Shown here one piece after another: positions 1 through 5,381 of a DNA stretch of 6,964 nucleotides. The stretch spans positions 1 through 6,964 of the forward strand of contig JBHJHK010000436.1 in assembly GCA_050330975.1 (NCBI GenBank), given 5' to 3'. How positions within the stretch are numbered: position 1 is the stretch's first letter; every line of letters starts with the position of its first letter. Source of the DNA: JBHJHK01 sp050330975. Its GTDB lineage: Bacteria; Pseudomonadota; Gammaproteobacteria; Competibacterales; Competibacteraceae. The translations under genes and the position numbers were made by a program. The notes under the pieces are model-generated. The model did no database searches. It was given only the letters and a program-made list of their open reading frames with translations, and was not told the DNA's origin.

Positions 1-1105
1 CGCCAAAGGAGATGGGATCCATGCCCTGTTCGTTACAGATGAAGTTGGCGTAGGTCAGGGCGTCGATGTCCCCCACCCCAGTGTCGGAGCCCAGGGCCCA
101 GGCCGCCTCGTACTCCAGGCCGCCACTGGCCACCTTGTAGCGCTCCTTGCCCTCGCCCTGGAGGGAGAAGTGCTCGGGGTCGATGGTGGAGATCCGGCCG
201 CAGGCGATGGTGCAGGCAAAGCAGGCGCCGTTGCGCACCAAGTTGGGCTTGCCGTCGGACTCCCGGGGCTCGTGCATGGCCTCGCCGGAGATCATGGAGG
301 CGTTTTCAAACTGCACTTCCCGCCAGTTGCGGGTGGGCATGGCCCCCATTTCGTTGATGACGTTCATCAACACTTGGGTGCCATAGGTGGGCAAGCCCTC
401 GCCGGTGACGGCGTTTTCCTTGAGCACCTTCTTGCCGGCCTCGGTGGCCTTGAAGAAGGCCTTGGGGTCTTTGATGCCCCCGGTGCCCTTGGTGCCCCGC
501 ACCGCCACGGCCTTGAGGTTCTTGGAGGCCATGACCGTGCCCACCCCCGAACGCCCGGCGGCCCGGTGGAGGTCGTTGACCACGGCGGCGTAGAGGCAGC
601 CCTCTTCGGCGGCGACGCCGATGGTGGCCACCCGGATCAACGGATCGTGGTGCTTGGCGTGGATCCAGTGGTCGGTGTCCCACACCGACTTGCCCCAGAT
701 TTCATCGGCGGGCAAGAGCTTGGCGTCGTCGTCTTCCAGGTAGAGGTAGACGGGCTTTTCCGCCTTGCCCTCGAAGACGATCATGTCCCAACCGGCGTTT
801 TTGAGCTCGGCGCCGATGAAACCGCCGGAGTTGGAGCAGGCGATGGCACCAGTCAAGGGGGACTTGGTGACCACCGAATAGCGCCCGCCGGTGGAGGCCA
901 TGGTGCCCGTCAAGGGACCCGTGGTCATGATCAACTTGTTGTCCGGGGACAGGGCGTCGACGGTGGGGTCGATTTCTTCGAACAAATACTTGGTGGCGAG
1001 ACCGCGCTGGCCCAGGTAAAGCATGGCCCAGTCCATGTTCAAGGGCTCTACACTGGTGGTGCCGCGGGTCAGATCGACGCGTAAAACTCGGCGTTGCCAA
1101 GCCAT
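1..1105 (-). CDS. aor: Tungsten-dependent aldehyde:ferredoxin oxidoreductase, N-terminal 368 residues (truncated by window edge)
   Basis: This enzyme oxidises aldehydes to carboxylic acids in the cytoplasm with a tungsten-bispyranopterin cofactor and one [4Fe-4S] cluster. The open frame starts at ATG 1105, with GAGGA at 1117-1113 as ribosome site, and leaves the window without a stop. Family features visible are the N-terminal cofactor-binding core (GRYSVVTKSPLTGAI, residues 74-88; SNSGGFIGAELKNAGWD, 91-107), the loop VVNDLHRAAGRSGVG (175-189), the cluster motif C295-x2-C298-x3-C302, and the acidic EYE segment at 331-333 near the active site. Full-length relatives have about 600-620 residues, so roughly 60% is present and the fourth cluster cysteine lies outside. 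The N-terminal wording resembles the bacterial Aromatoleum/Thauera type (AorB there) more than archaeal AOR. The polyferredoxin gene lies 107 bp upstream on the same strand, so the two probably form an operon. In the Aromatoleum system an FAD subunit (AorC) follows, which would be beyond the left edge. The family is clear; the physiological aldehyde is not. Confidence 0.95.
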   Translation of the reverse strand, partial: MAWQRRVLRVDLTRGTTSVEPLNMDWAMLYLGQRGLATKYLFEEIDPTVDALSPDNKLIMTTGPLTGTMASTGGRYSVVTKSPLTGAIACSNSGGFIGAELKNAGWDMIVFEGKAEKPVYLYLEDDDAKLLPADEIWGKSVWDTDHWIHAKHHDPLIRVATIGVAAEEGCLYAAVVNDLHRAAGRSGVGTVMASKNLKAVAVRGTKGTGGIKDPKAFFKATEAGKKVLKENAVTGEGLPTYGTQVLMNVINEMGAMPTRNWREVQFENASMISGEAMHEPRESDGKPNLVRNGACFACTIACGRISTIDPEHFSLQGEGKERYKVASGGLEYEAAWALGSDTGVGDIDALTYANFICNEQGMDPISFG

Positions 1106-1162
1106 GGCAGTATCCTCATCAAATGATTAATGCAGTGGAATTCCAAGGGCGTACAAAACGAA

Positions 1163-1185
1163 GGGACGGCTGAGCCCAAAGTCCC
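1163..1185 (-). other. Possible stem-loop between the polyferredoxin gene and aor
   Basis: Read on the minus strand, GGGAC and GTCCC flank a 13-nt loop and are followed by a T-rich stretch (TTCGTTTTG). This resembles a weak intrinsic terminator or processing hairpin inside the 107-bp gap between the two genes. The 5-bp stem is short and the T tract is broken by CG, so full termination is doubtful. A partial read-through element that sets the ratio of the two subunits is possible but unproven. Confidence 0.25.
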
Positions 1186-1212
1186 AGGCGCTGTGGTCGG
1201 CCAGGGGCCGCC

Positions 1213-1677
1213 TCAGGTGTTGGCGGTCTTGGCGGCCCAGGCCCGCATCCGGTCCAGGCCGGTCCAGTTGGCATCGACGTAGGTGATGGCGTCGGTGGGG
1301 CAAGCCTCGGCACAGGCGGGTTCGCCGTCGCAGAGGTTGCACTTGACCACCTTGCCAGTGCTGACGTTGTAGTTCACCGTGCCAAAGGGGCAGGCGATGG
1401 TGCAGACTTTGCAGCCCACGCACAGCGCCTCGTCGACGACCTTGGCGCCGGTGGACTTGTCGAGTTTGATGGCGTCCACGGGGCAGGCGTGCATGCACCA
1501 GGCCTCGTCGCACTGGGTGCAGGTGTAGGGCACAAACTTGCCCTCGTCGTGGAAGCTGAACACCTTGATGCGGGACTTGGCGGGATTCATGATCCCTTCT
1601 TGGGTCAACGAACAGGCCATCTCGCACTGGAGACAACCGGTGCACTTTTCGGGTTCGATCTGCAAGGACTTGAGCAC
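1213..1677 (-). CDS. Polyferredoxin-type 4Fe-4S electron-transfer protein (AorA / HycB-DmsB-like)
   Basis: This 154-aa protein carries sixteen cysteines in four ferredoxin motifs: C12-C15-C18-C22, C53-C56-C61-C65, C86-C89-C92-C96 and C113-C116-C122-C126. The last three end in CP. That is the layout of four-cluster electron-transfer subunits such as HycB, DmsB/NrfC and the AorA subunit of bacterial aldehyde oxidoreductase. It should bind four [4Fe-4S] clusters. Placed directly upstream of aor on the same strand, it is inferred to take electrons from the tungsten enzyme and pass them to a partner such as an NADH-linked flavoprotein. No signal peptide or Tat motif is seen, so it is cytoplasmic, unlike many DmsB-type subunits that work at the membrane. 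The start is GTG at 1677, with a strong ribosome site GAGGAGAG at 1693-1686 (8-nt spacer), and the stop is TGA at 1215-1213. It is the first gene of the minus-strand unit, facing the divergent region on its right. Confidence 0.92.
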   Translation of the reverse strand: MLKSLQIEPEKCTGCLQCEMACSLTQEGIMNPAKSRIKVFSFHDEGKFVPYTCTQCDEAWCMHACPVDAIKLDKSTGAKVVDEALCVGCKVCTIACPFGTVNYNVSTGKVVKCNLCDGEPACAEACPTDAITYVDANWTGLDRMRAWAAKTANT

Positions 1678-1690
1678 GAGAGCTTCTCTC
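1678..1690 (-). promoter_or_regulatory. Small inverted repeat overlapping the ribosome binding site of the polyferredoxin gene
   Basis: Immediately before the GTG start the minus strand reads GAGAG-AAG-CTCTC, a perfect 5-bp stem with a 3-nt loop. It covers the 3' half of the Shine-Dalgarno sequence (GAGGAGAG, 1693-1686). An alternative pairing of ACGAG with CTCGT would also enclose the site. The structure could lower translation initiation, but the stem is small and its effect is a guess. Confidence 0.3.
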
Positions 1691-1747
1691 CTCGTTGTGG
1701 GGCTGGGTTGGGTCGTCGAAGGGGGGCGACCAAAGGTCTAGAACGGA

Positions 1748-1765
1748 CGGCCCGCCGGGGGGCCG
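1748..1765. other. GC-rich inverted repeat in the presumed leader of the aldehyde oxidoreductase unit
   Basis: CGGCCC and GGGCCG form a perfect 6-bp inverted repeat around a 6-nt loop. If transcription starts near 1821 (see the promoter candidate at 1828-1836), this would lie in a 5' leader of about 140 nt. No T tract follows on either strand, so it is not a convincing terminator. It could be a leader structure or chance in G-rich DNA. Confidence 0.2.
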
Positions 1766-1827
1766 AACGAAGGTAACCGGGGTGTCATCCGGGGGGCTTG
1801 CTTGTTGTAGACTGATTCTGATTCAAG

Positions 1828-1836
1828 GATATACCA
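1828..1836 (-). promoter_or_regulatory. Candidate extended -10 promoter for the minus-strand polyferredoxin-aor unit
   Basis: The AT-rich patch at about 1805-1856 is the only such stretch between the divergent genes and the natural place for promoters. On the minus strand TGGTATATC matches an extended -10 (TGn plus TATATC), but no good -35 lies 16-18 nt upstream. On the plus strand TTGTAG (1805-1810) and GATATA (1828-1833), 17 nt apart, are a weak -35/-10 pair for the DUF255 gene and overlap the same bases. A tandem hexamer TGATTC-TGATTC (1813-1824) lies just downstream of the minus-strand -10 and could be part of an operator. The rest of 1678-1972 shows only small inverted repeats. Confidence 0.3.
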
Positions 1837-1972
1837 AATGGTTCAACTAAAATAGAGTGCTCACTCCAGGGGCTTTTGCCCCGTGCTCCACATGGGCGGC
1901 CCACTTCCCAAGGCCTTGTCTTCACAAGCTGTATCGTCTCATTTTGCCGAGCCCGAGGAGGCGTCTATCGCC

Positions 1973-3880
1973 ATGGTCCATCCCCACAACGCTCTGACGG
2001 CGAGCGCGAGCCCCCATCTGCGGCTGCACGCCCACCAACCCATCCATTGGTTCCCCTGGGGTTCCGAGGCGCTGGAGCTTGCCCAACGGCAGAGTCGGCC
2101 ATTGTTCGTGGCCATCGGCTACGCCGCAAGCCAGGGCTGTCGACGCATGGCGGCGACGAGCTTTGCCGACGAGGCCGTAGCTGCGGTGTTGAACCGCGAG
2201 TTTGTCAACATCAAAGTGGACTGTCTTGAGCGTCCAGACCTCGACCAGGTCTACCAGGCAGCCCACCGGCTCCTCAACGGCCAGCCCGGGGGTTGGCCGT
2301 TGAACCTGGTGATGACCCCCGACGACCAGGTGCCCTTTTTCGCCGCTACCTATTTGCCCCACCAGGCTGAAAACGGCTGGCCTGGGTTTGCCGACCTGAT
2401 GACCCGGTTGGCCGATTTGTTTCGCAATCAACAATCCCAGATCCGGGCCCAGAATCGCCAACTGTGGCCGGCCTTGGAAGCGGGCGTCGCCCGCCACGGC
2501 GCCACGGGCTACAGCCTTCATCCAGGACCCCTGGAGGCCGCTGTCCAAGCCATTATCGAGCAGTTCGACGCCGATACCGGGGGCTTTGGCCGGGGGCCCA
2601 AGTTTCCCCAGCCCGGCTGGTGGAACCGACTGCTGCGCCATGGGGCCCACAGCCTCGCCGTGGGCCGGGAGGACCGGCGCATTGCGCCGGTGGTGGAAGG
2701 GGGACTCAGCGCCTTGGTGGCGGGCAAGGTCTTCGACGCCAACCGGGGAGGGTTCTTTCGCCACAGCAAAGACCCCGCCTGGCGCCAACCCCAGGGGGAG
2801 AAGCTCCTCTGCGACAACGCCCGGCTCATCGCCCTCCTGGCCCGGGCCCGGGCCTTTTGGGGTTTGGCGGCGTTGGACGAGCCGTTGGCGGCCACCATCC
2901 ACTGGGCGTCGGCGACGTTGCGCCGGGAATCGGGGTTGTTCGCCGCCGCCCAGTACCTCGAAGGCGATGGCGACCCCCTGGCGGAGGATGCGGCCTTCGC
3001 CGTCGACCCCCAGGTCCTCACCGCTTGGAACGCCGCCATGATTCACGCCCTGGCCCTGGCGGGGCGGCTAGGGGGAAGCCAGGCGTGGGTGGTGGCCGCC
3101 GAAACCACCTGGGAGGCGTTGTGGCAACGGCTCTGGCGCGGGGGTGGGCTCGGGGGGATCGACCGGGAGGACGGCTCCTTCCAACCCGGTTGCCTCGACG
3201 ACTACGTCCTGGCCATGGAGGCGGTGATGGAGCTCCTCCAGTGTCGCTGGCGCGACGCCGACTTTGCCCGCTTGACCACCTTGGCCACAGCGGTGTTGGA
3301 GGGCTTCAACGATCCCCGCAAGCGGGGGGGGTTCCACCTCACCGCCCACGACCACGAGCCCTTGGTCACCCGGCTCAAGCCGGTGTTTGAAGGGTTGTTG
3401 CCGGCGGGCAACGGCATTGCCGTCCAGGTGATGATGCGCTTGGGCCGACTGCTCAATTCTCTGCCCCACCTGCTGGCCGCCGAGCGGGCCCTCAAGTACG
3501 CCTGGCCGGCCATCGAGCGAACCCCCTTGAGCTGCATCACCCTGGTGACTGCGTTGGAGGATTACTACTTTCCCGGAGCGGTGGTGGTCATTCGCGGCTC
3601 GCCAGGGGAGATTACGACCTGGCAGGGGCGGCTGACCGAGGGCTACAGGCCCAGGCGCTGGGTGCTGGCGATCCCCGACGCTGCCGACTTGCCCGAAGCC
3701 TTGGCCCAGCGGGCCCCCGTGGCCCGGGGCACCGTGGTGGCCTATGTGGGGCGGGGGGTCCAGTGGCACGGACCCCTGGCGAGCCTCGAAGCCGTCGAGG
3801 AGGCCTTATCCCGCGAAGATCAAGAGGCCGCGGCCCCCACCATGGTCAGGCGTCCGGGGTCACCAAGCGAGCCAGGATGA
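1973..3880 (+). CDS. DUF255 / SSP411 (YyaL-like) thioredoxin-fold protein with altered active site
   Basis: This 635-aa protein belongs to the family with an N-terminal thioredoxin-like domain (DUF255) and a C-terminal (alpha/alpha)6-barrel like N-acylglucosamine 2-epimerase. Family landmarks are HAHQPIHWFPWG (19-30), ERPDLDQVY (86-94), GQPGGWPLNL (103-112), GGFGRGPKFPQP (203-214), GEKLLCDNA (275-283), LTAWNAAMI (349-357), CLDDY (407-411) and LLPAGNG (475-481). The usual CHWCH of the thioredoxin site reads SQGCR (53-57), so one cysteine and the histidines are lost. The usual GTYFPP is ATYLPH (125-130), and about 100 residues normally found before LTAWN are missing. Relatives are about 650-750 residues. 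ATG 1973 was chosen because GAGGAGG precedes it (1955-1961) and family similarity begins a few residues later; the frame is open back to GTG 1883, with no similarity there. The 3' end overlaps the convergent CULT gene by 35 bp. The family's reaction is not established, and the altered site argues against dithiol chemistry here. Confidence 0.88.
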   Translation: MVHPHNALTASASPHLRLHAHQPIHWFPWGSEALELAQRQSRPLFVAIGYAASQGCRRMAATSFADEAVAAVLNREFVNIKVDCLERPDLDQVYQAAHRLLNGQPGGWPLNLVMTPDDQVPFFAATYLPHQAENGWPGFADLMTRLADLFRNQQSQIRAQNRQLWPALEAGVARHGATGYSLHPGPLEAAVQAIIEQFDADTGGFGRGPKFPQPGWWNRLLRHGAHSLAVGREDRRIAPVVEGGLSALVAGKVFDANRGGFFRHSKDPAWRQPQGEKLLCDNARLIALLARARAFWGLAALDEPLAATIHWASATLRRESGLFAAAQYLEGDGDPLAEDAAFAVDPQVLTAWNAAMIHALALAGRLGGSQAWVVAAETTWEALWQRLWRGGGLGGIDREDGSFQPGCLDDYVLAMEAVMELLQCRWRDADFARLTTLATAVLEGFNDPRKRGGFHLTAHDHEPLVTRLKPVFEGLLPAGNGIAVQVMMRLGRLLNSLPHLLAAERALKYAWPAIERTPLSCITLVTALEDYYFPGAVVVIRGSPGEITTWQGRLTEGYRPRRWVLAIPDAADLPEALAQRAPVARGTVVAYVGRGVQWHGPLASLEAVEEALSREDQEAAAPTMVRRPGSPSEPG

Positions 3881-4265
3881 GGCCGTAGAAGGCCTGGCCT
3901 TCCGCGGTGCTGAAGTACCAGCCCAGGTGGAGGGCACAGCGCTGGCAGTGGACGATCTGCCAGCGGTAACCGACAAACCAGCTCCAGCGAGCCGTGGGGA
4001 GGCCCTCCAGGGCGAGGTTACTGGCTTCCCTAAAGCAACCGATGCGGTACTCGAAGCCGTGGGGATTGGTGAACTGGTGAATGTGGCGGCCGTGGACGTC
4101 GGTGGCCATGGGCTGGGAGGTGATGGCCTGGTGGCAGCGGCGGCAGCACAGGGGGCGTTCGACCCGGTCGTCGGCCTCGAAGCCGGAGTCGGGGCGCGGA
4201 GCCGGGCGCAAACCTCGGGGGAGGTCGACGCCCCGCAACTCGAGCCTCAGGCGTTGTCCTTCCAC
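3846..4265 (-). CDS. Stand-alone CULT-domain (cereblon-like, thalidomide-binding fold) protein
   Basis: This 139-aa protein is almost entirely one CULT domain (residues about 38-138), the fold that binds thalidomide and cyclic imides in human cereblon. It shows one zinc pair at C41-x2-C44, then the segment NPHGFEYRIGCF (67-78), then SWFVGYRW (95-102), the second zinc pair C107-x2-C110, and HLGWYF (113-118). The three cage tryptophans W96, W102 and W116 have the same 6- and 14-residue spacing as human W380, W386 and W400. There is no Lon domain, so it matches single-domain bacterial forms such as the 124-aa Magnetospirillum gryphiswaldense protein used as a structural model. The Arg/Pro-rich first 37 residues show no similarity I recognise. 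The start is taken as GTG 4265, overlapping the end of gloB by 19 bp with no clear ribosome site of its own, which suggests translational coupling; a TTG at codon 10 is another option. No signal peptide is seen. The ligand and role in bacteria are unknown; the domain assignment is firm. Confidence 0.92.
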   Translation of the reverse strand: MEGQRLRLELRGVDLPRGLRPAPRPDSGFEADDRVERPLCCRRCHQAITSQPMATDVHGRHIHQFTNPHGFEYRIGCFREASNLALEGLPTARWSWFVGYRWQIVHCQRCALHLGWYFSTAEGQAFYGLILARLVTPDA

Positions 4266-5014
4266 TGGCGCAACACGGCGAACCCCTGGGCTGGGCCGTC
4301 GAGGGGATGGCCGACGCGGGCCTCGGCGGCCCGGATCACCTGGGGCTGGTCCCAGCGCAAGAAGGGGTTGGTGCGCCGCTCCAGGTCGATGGTGGTGGGC
4401 AAGGTGGGCCGCTGGGCGCTGCGGAGGGCATCCACTTCCTGGGCCCTGGCCTTGAGGTCGGCGTTGTCGGGTTCGACCTTGAGGGCGAAGGCCACATTGC
4501 TCTGGGTATACTCGTGACCGCAGTAGACCCGGGTATCCCCGGGGAGGCTTTTGAGCTTGGCCAGGGAGGGGTGCATCTGTTCGGCACTGCCCTCGAGCAG
4601 GCGGCCACAGCCCGCGGCAAACAGGGTATCGCCACAGAACAGCACCTGGGGGCCAGCAAAACTAATGTGGCCGGCGGTGTGGCCTGGGGTGTCCAAAACC
4701 TGGAGGGTCAGCCCCAAGGTGTCCAAGACCACTTGGTCGCCCTCGCCCACGGCGTGGGTGACGCCGGCGACGTTTTCCCGGGCCGGGCCGTAGACCGGCA
4801 AATGGGGTTGGCGCTCCAGTAAGGTCCCCAGACCCGCGACGTGGTCGCCGTGGTGATGGGTGATCAACACGGCATCCAAGACCAAATTGCCCTGGGCCAA
4901 CGCCCCCAACACCGGCTCAGCCGCCCCGGGGTCCACCACGACGGCGTGGCCATCGTCGCTGGTCAACAACCAGATATAATTGTCGTTCAAGGCGGGGAGG
5001 GCGATGACGTCCAC
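4247..5014 (-). CDS. gloB: Hydroxyacylglutathione hydrolase (glyoxalase II)
   Basis: GloB hydrolyses S-D-lactoylglutathione to D-lactate and glutathione, the second step of cytoplasmic methylglyoxal detoxification. The 255-aa length is standard. The metallo-beta-lactamase signature THHHGDH (52-58) supplies H53, H55, D57 and H58. H112 (in GHTAGH), the bridging D129 (in CGDT) and H167 (in CGHEYT) complete the binuclear metal site. The C-terminal ERRTNPFLR segment (212-220) corresponds to the glutathione-binding region of the HAGH domain, which separates GloB from other hydrolases of the superfamily. The start is GTG 5014, preceded by a full AGGAGGT (5028-5022) at 7 nt, and the stop is TGA at 4249-4247. 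It follows rpmJ after 47 bp on the same strand and overlaps the CULT gene, so the three probably share transcripts. No glyoxalase I gene is present in the window. All key residues are in place. Confidence 0.97.
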   Translation of the reverse strand: MDVIALPALNDNYIWLLTSDDGHAVVVDPGAAEPVLGALAQGNLVLDAVLITHHHGDHVAGLGTLLERQPHLPVYGPARENVAGVTHAVGEGDQVVLDTLGLTLQVLDTPGHTAGHISFAGPQVLFCGDTLFAAGCGRLLEGSAEQMHPSLAKLKSLPGDTRVYCGHEYTQSNVAFALKVEPDNADLKARAQEVDALRSAQRPTLPTTIDLERRTNPFLRWDQPQVIRAAEARVGHPLDGPAQGFAVLRQWKDNA

Positions 5015-5061
5015 GGGGTTGACCTCCTGGAGGTGAAAAACTGGCGCTTAAAACAACGGTC

Positions 5062-5187
5062 CTAGCGCATCCGGGCCTTGTAGCGGGGTTCGCTTTTGCA
5101 GATCACAAAGACCTTGCCGCGGCGCCGCACGATCTGACAATGGCGGCTGCGCTTTTTAGCAGATTTCAATGAAGACAAGACTTTCAC
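5062..5187 (-). CDS. rpmJ: 50S ribosomal protein bL36, 41-residue YkgO-like type
   Basis: This small basic protein of the large ribosomal subunit reads MKVLSSLKSAKKR at its start, then CQIVRRRGKVFVICKSEPRYKAR to the end region (C17 to R39). It ends at TAG 5064-5062. The 41-aa length and the KVLSSLKSAK opening are those of the proteobacterial long form rather than the 37-38 aa zinc form. Of the four zinc ligands of the classic form (C, C, C, H), only C17 and C30 remain; S14 and Y36 occupy the other two places, so it is unlikely to hold zinc in the usual way. The start is GTG 5187 with a ribosome site GAAGGAT (5201-5195). It is far from any other ribosomal protein gene and heads the gloB-CULT cluster. 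The identification is firm despite its small size. Confidence 0.94.
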   Translation of the reverse strand: MKVLSSLKSAKKRSRHCQIVRRRGKVFVICKSEPRYKARMR

Positions 5188-5381
5188 GGGGAAGATCCTT
5201 CAGTTGTTGCGTATAAAGAGCCAGGTTGAAGCCAAGGCGGGTGGAGACAAATTTGTCAAGGCGCCATTTATAACCCATGGGCTGGGTGGGGGACAAGATC
5301 GAAGTGCGCCAGGTCTAGGGCATTAAAGGCCAGGGACATCGAGGGACCCGTCCTTGGGATGGTTTCCCCCGGCGAGGGACC
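5188..5381. promoter_or_regulatory. Divergent intergenic region between rpmJ and the FGE-fold gene, with a 12-bp palindrome
   Basis: Both flanking genes point away from this region, so it should hold promoters for each. On the minus strand TATACG (5215-5210) sits about 22 nt before the rpmJ start and could be a -10, with only weak -35 candidates (around 5232-5238). A perfect 12-bp palindrome GACAAATTTGTC lies at 5246-5257 and contains part of a TTGACA (5259-5254, minus strand) that has no partner -10 at normal spacing. On the plus strand TATAAC (5269-5274) is a possible -10 without a clear -35. GAGGGACC occurs twice (5341-5348 and 5374-5381), the second copy abutting the FGE-fold start. Individual promoter calls here are weak. 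Confidence 0.3.
5246..5257. repeat. Perfect 12-bp palindrome, possible operator
   Basis: GACAAATTTGTC is its own reverse complement and is AT-rich in the centre, unlike the GC-rich surroundings. It lies about 60 bp upstream of the rpmJ start and 125 bp upstream of the FGE-fold gene. Dyads of this size are typical of dimeric repressor sites. No regulator can be named from the sequence. Confidence 0.35.

Noticed and set aside
170..1084. Long plus-strand open frame (304 codons) opposite the aldehyde oxidoreductase
   Set aside because: It is rich in Gly, His and Val from reading GC-rich codons backwards, has no family motif, and lies fully over a clearly coding minus-strand frame.
1869..1882. 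GGGGC-TTTT-GCCCC stem-loop just before GTG 1883, considered as a terminator
   Set aside because: It has no following T tract and sits between a promoter-like patch and a start codon, where a terminator is not expected; it could be a leader hairpin but evidence is thin.
1883..1972. N-terminal extension of the DUF255 gene to GTG 1883 or ATG 1892
   Set aside because: The 30 added residues have no family similarity, and a better ribosome site (GAGGAGG) precedes ATG 1973, where family similarity begins.
1922..3046. Minus-strand open frame of 374 codons inside the DUF255 gene
   Set aside because: The plus strand carries recognisable DUF255 motifs throughout; the opposite frame shows none and is an antisense shadow of high GC.
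3744..4517. Plus-strand open frame of 257 codons across the CULT and gloB genes
   Set aside because: Both minus-strand genes have full sets of diagnostic residues; this frame has no recognisable motif.
5254..5259. TTGACA as a consensus -35 for rpmJ
   Set aside because: No -10-like hexamer is found 16-18 nt downstream on the minus strand; the nearest TATACG is about 38 nt away.
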